DNA from: Dasyornis broadbenti
Lineage: Eukaryota > Chordata > Aves > Passeriformes > Dasyornithidae
Assembly (NCBI GenBank): GCA_013397935.1
Contig: VZRN01004718.1
Coordinates: 1 to 64,000, forward strand
Length of the DNA stretch: 64,000 nt
Direction of reading: 5' to 3'
In this document: positions 60,601 to 64,000 of the stretch, piece after piece
How the letters are laid out: each line of letters begins with the position of its first letter
How positions within the stretch are numbered: the first letter of the stretch is position 1
The notes under the pieces: generated by a model
Databases searched by the model: none
What the model was told of the DNA's origin: nothing
Seen by the model: only the letters and a program-made list of their open reading frames with translations
Made by a program: the position numbers and the translations under genes

Positions 60601-63600
60601 ATTACTGTAAAACATCTCAAATTATTAAACAAGCAGATAGCTGAAGTGATTCTTGTCCTAGCTGCCAGTAAGTCTTTTTCCAATCATAACTGATACCCAA
60701 TAGTTTCAGTCCACATTTCTGTTTGTGTATCTTAATGGTGTCTTTGTTTTCCCTGTCCCATTTCAGAAATATGATAAAACATTCTGGAAATGGGCTTGCC
60801 AATAAAATGTTTGAATCCTTAGGGATTTATTTTGTTTTAATCATGCTCTTTCCTATGTTGAAAGGCACAAAATTAGGGAAAACTGTTGTATTTTGGTGAT
60901 GTTCATCTCCACAAACATTCTAGATAAATGTATGTTTTGTGTAGCTGCACTTACCCCCTGCAATAACCTGTATTCAAGCTTTCATGCTTACCCCATTTCA
61001 ATGCATTTAGCTCTTTCTGCTTAAAAACTTGTGTGTACAATGGAGTTCAGTCCAGTATTCACTCTGTAAGTATATCAACAAGCAGGTGGAACTGTGAGGA
61101 CCTTTTCTGTGTTGGTGGGCATTTACTCAGGTCATTGTACCTGCTGAGAAAGTGCTTGCCAACACATATTACTGCTCCACATTTCAGCCTCACATAATCA
61201 GATTCTGCCTGTATGAGGTTAGAGGCCTCCACAATGAAGCATTTCCATTCACTGAAAAACAGCTGCATGTGGAATCAAGCAAGCAGATATTTTTACTCAT
61301 ACAATTTTCCTCTTGCCAGACAGCTGCTTAGGTTTTATTTGCTTTTGGTTTGTTTGCATGTTTGTTTGTTTTTATGAGAATGTCCATAGGGAAATGTCAT
61401 TTACACCTAATGTTTTTATTTACTTATTTTGATAGCAAATTCAAACAATTCAACAGAAGATAAACATTATGCTTGGTACATTTTGCATAAGAAATATGAA
61501 AAATTTCTAATGAAATGTATTCAATTGAAATTGGAAGGTGAAGGGGTTTCTGTCAAGTATGATGTAAAATACTAGGAGGATTTGTCCTTAAGGAAATAAC
61601 ACTTCCCCCATCAGTTAACACTCCGTGTGGTAAGGAAAGGAAATGGAAGAGGGTGCACAGTCACAGCTTCTGCTCCACTCATCCACACACACCTGTTACA
61701 CCTGTATGTGTGGATACAAAGATGCTGAGCTCTAAATTATACCAATGCCCACAGAATGGCAGAGTTTGAGGACCGCCCCACAGTGATTGACATGAATGGG
61801 ATCCTTTCCAATAACTTTATCAGGGTTTAGTACAGCATCCTTCTTAAAATGGGTTCACACAGCATTGCTACTTTGTGTATGAATTTGTGGGGTTAGCCAG
61901 GGAGAGGCTTCACCTTTTTGGATAATTCGGCATCTTATTTCAGGCTTATTTGTGAAATAGTTAAAGCATGGAAAGCATTGCATACACAAATAGCAAATGC
62001 ACAATGAAAAAAATAAATAAAAAAAAATTCATAAAGATAGATAAGCAAATGCTACATGAACTACTAAATCCCTCAGTTCTTTCCATTAACAAAAATTTGG
62101 TGTGTAGCTCTGGCTGAATGAGACATCTCAGACCAGGTCTTCTGTCTAGCTGTTGCCATCTGTATTGCAAAATTAGAGATACTGGCAAGTATTTATAAAT
62201 TCATGATAGCAGGAGAATATTCTACTGTAGTGAAATGAGCTCCATCACTGCTTTTCATGCTGTCAGGATTTTGCTCACTGACTATAAAGTTTTGAAGCAA
62301 GAAATGTATCACAACACAAAGCTCCAGCTTCACAAGGAAGATGGAGAAGTGACAGACCTTTGAAGCCAGGGGCAGGTCTTTTTGGAAGAACCAAGATCAT
62401 GCATAGGCTTAAGCTCATGTGCATGAACAGTTCCCTCAGAGCCAATTGAAGATACATATACTTCCTTTTACCTGGAACCTAGGTTTGGATGTAAGGAGGT
62501 CTAGTACTTTTCAAACTAAGGCTTTAATATGCGCAGAAAAAGTGGAGTGGAAGCAACAGCCATCTGGAAATTTAAGAATGAAGGGGAAATAATTATTAAT
62601 CTGAGCACTGCTGAGCATGCATGACTTGAGATTTTCTCAGTAGGACTTCAACAGAGTAACAGATTTAAAGTTTCTTTATGAACACCAGTTCATCACAGAC
62701 CATAAATCTCACCATAAATCTCTGCATGCCTTCCACAAGGCAAATTTTCAATTTGAAAATAAAGCAGACATGGCTATGCAAACCACAGATTTTTCACATT
62801 GCTGGAAGTTTTAAAAAAGGACAACAGATCACTTGTGTTAACCTGGACTGATTATTTTTAAAAAACTTGTGTTAAAGCAAATTGACATTGAAGGCCAGGA
62901 AAGTGCACTAAAAATGCTGTGTTTCAGGTTGGAGCATTTTTGAGGACTCATTTTTTTATTTGAAACATAAAAATGCTTAATTTGGAAAGCATTTGAAAAT
63001 TTAAACTTTTGCATGCAAATATAGGTACTTATACCTATCCTTCCCATCACAGACATAAAAATAAACCCCCAAACCAGCAACTGACAAAATACATAATTTG
63101 AAAATAAATGGCCTAGTATTATCAAACTGGTTTTTTGCCGATGGAGTTAAAATATGGATCAACTCCACCACTTACTTTTTACAAAATTATAAGAAGACAC
63201 AGTATTATAACCAGTGAAAGATGTAACTTCTAGTGATACTGTAAATTCTAGAGATTTCAACACAAACATATGCTTAAGCTAGAGCTGCAGACAATTAGAA
63301 CAAGGGAAATGCACACCCACCATGGGTGTTTGAGTGCTAAACCACGCAGAGTTGGCTGACAGACAGTGTGGAATTTGCCCGCTTTATAGAGCAAAGTATC
63401 TTCCTTGCTGCGGCACTGGCACCAGGGAAAGCCACAAGAACCTGTTCACTTTAGGGAAAAGCCCCATTAAGAAGGCATGCAGGAAGATACATCATATATT
63501 TTCAAAAGAGCTAGTTCTTACAGGCTAGCCTGCCAATGATTCTCATGTTGGAACAGGGAGGAGCAGGAGAAAGTGTCCTTCTTAAGTTGCATCTTCTTCT

Positions 63601-64000
63601 CCGTTTGAACCTAGTGGGACAGAAACAACGCAATGTTCTGATTTAATTTCCTCTCACGAGGCCTCTCACCTGGATGCACTGAATCAGTGCACAGCCTTGC
63701 TCATGCAAGAATATTTATAGTAAGTGTCACTAGTCCAAGACATGAATTTTTATTCCTTCCCTTTAATTTTTTTCTCCTAGAAGGCCTCAAGATCCATCCA
63801 GTTTTGCTCCCCACCCTACATCTTCCTTTAAAGCTGATAATTTTAACTCCAAAGGCAATGCTTCCAAAAGGAAAAGCTACATGCAGCCCCCTGTCTTTTT
63901 GTTCCATTGGATTGGATGCTTTTTGTCTCTTTGACAGCAGCTGAACCAGGACTTCTTCACTGTGTCCACTGTCTTCACTTTTATCACATGGCCACTACCT
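57685..64000. other. 6.3 kb without a recognisable gene
   Basis: No domain recognised in any frame. The minus frame 61268-61059 (69 codons) has a varied, protein-like composition with four Cys but no family match, no acceptor/donor pair and no support. A 9-bp inverted repeat (ATCCACACA ... TGTGTGGAT) spans about 61680-61715. No CR1, LTR or MIR piece was identified. Confidence 0.5.

Noticed and set aside
1..64000. CRISPR arrays, prokaryotic operons, rRNA or intact tRNA genes
   Set aside because: No regularly spaced repeats, no ribosome-binding-site-led gene chains, and no intact tRNA fold seen; the repeat content is vertebrate.

Overview
The window looks like non-coding DNA from a bird, most likely a passerine. 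This rests on repeat content: three CR1 LINE fragments (one retains recognisable reverse-transcriptase coding sequence), two copies of a roughly 1 kb avian-type LTR in opposite orientations, an ERVK-like pol-LTR remnant at the left edge, and several decayed MIR-type SINE relics, all in AT-rich DNA with long poly-A and poly-T tracts. Species and chromosome cannot be read from the sequence, and no complete protein-coding gene of a recognised family was found. Most long open frames are chance frames; several lie inside the LTRs.

Layout. 1-1015: remnant of an endogenous retrovirus, a piece of integrase joined almost directly to a 335-bp LTR, plus a 39-bp duplication around a single N. About 1195-1885: CR1 ORF2 fragment, minus strand. 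2979-3050: T tracts flanking another single N. 4236-4330: MIR-like relic. 5800-6170: a clear CpG island, the best promoter candidate. 6171-18900: mostly featureless single-copy DNA. 18962-20757: three sushi/CCP-like exon-sized pieces on the plus strand, the only hint of a recognisable gene family; they may be a decayed or divergent complement-regulator-type gene. 21335-21480: a second CpG-rich patch with a full CTCF consensus on the minus strand. 21521-22520: low-complexity block and a CR1 3' end. 23181-24220: LTR copy A (minus). 28265-28490: CpG-rich patch with a near-perfect CTCF motif on the plus strand. 29455-29590: MIR-like. 33520-33705: short CR1 3' end. 41113-42120: LTR copy B (plus). 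47263-47425 and 50845-51010: MIR relics. 56243-56404: a 53-codon ORF predicting a small membrane protein. 57670-57684: assembly gap.

No operon or pathway can be reconstructed. The points most worth following are the CpG island, the sushi-like cluster, the divergent pair of CTCF motifs about 7 kb apart, the 53-aa ORF, and the pol-LTR junction of the retroviral remnant. None is convincing evidence of a new biological system.
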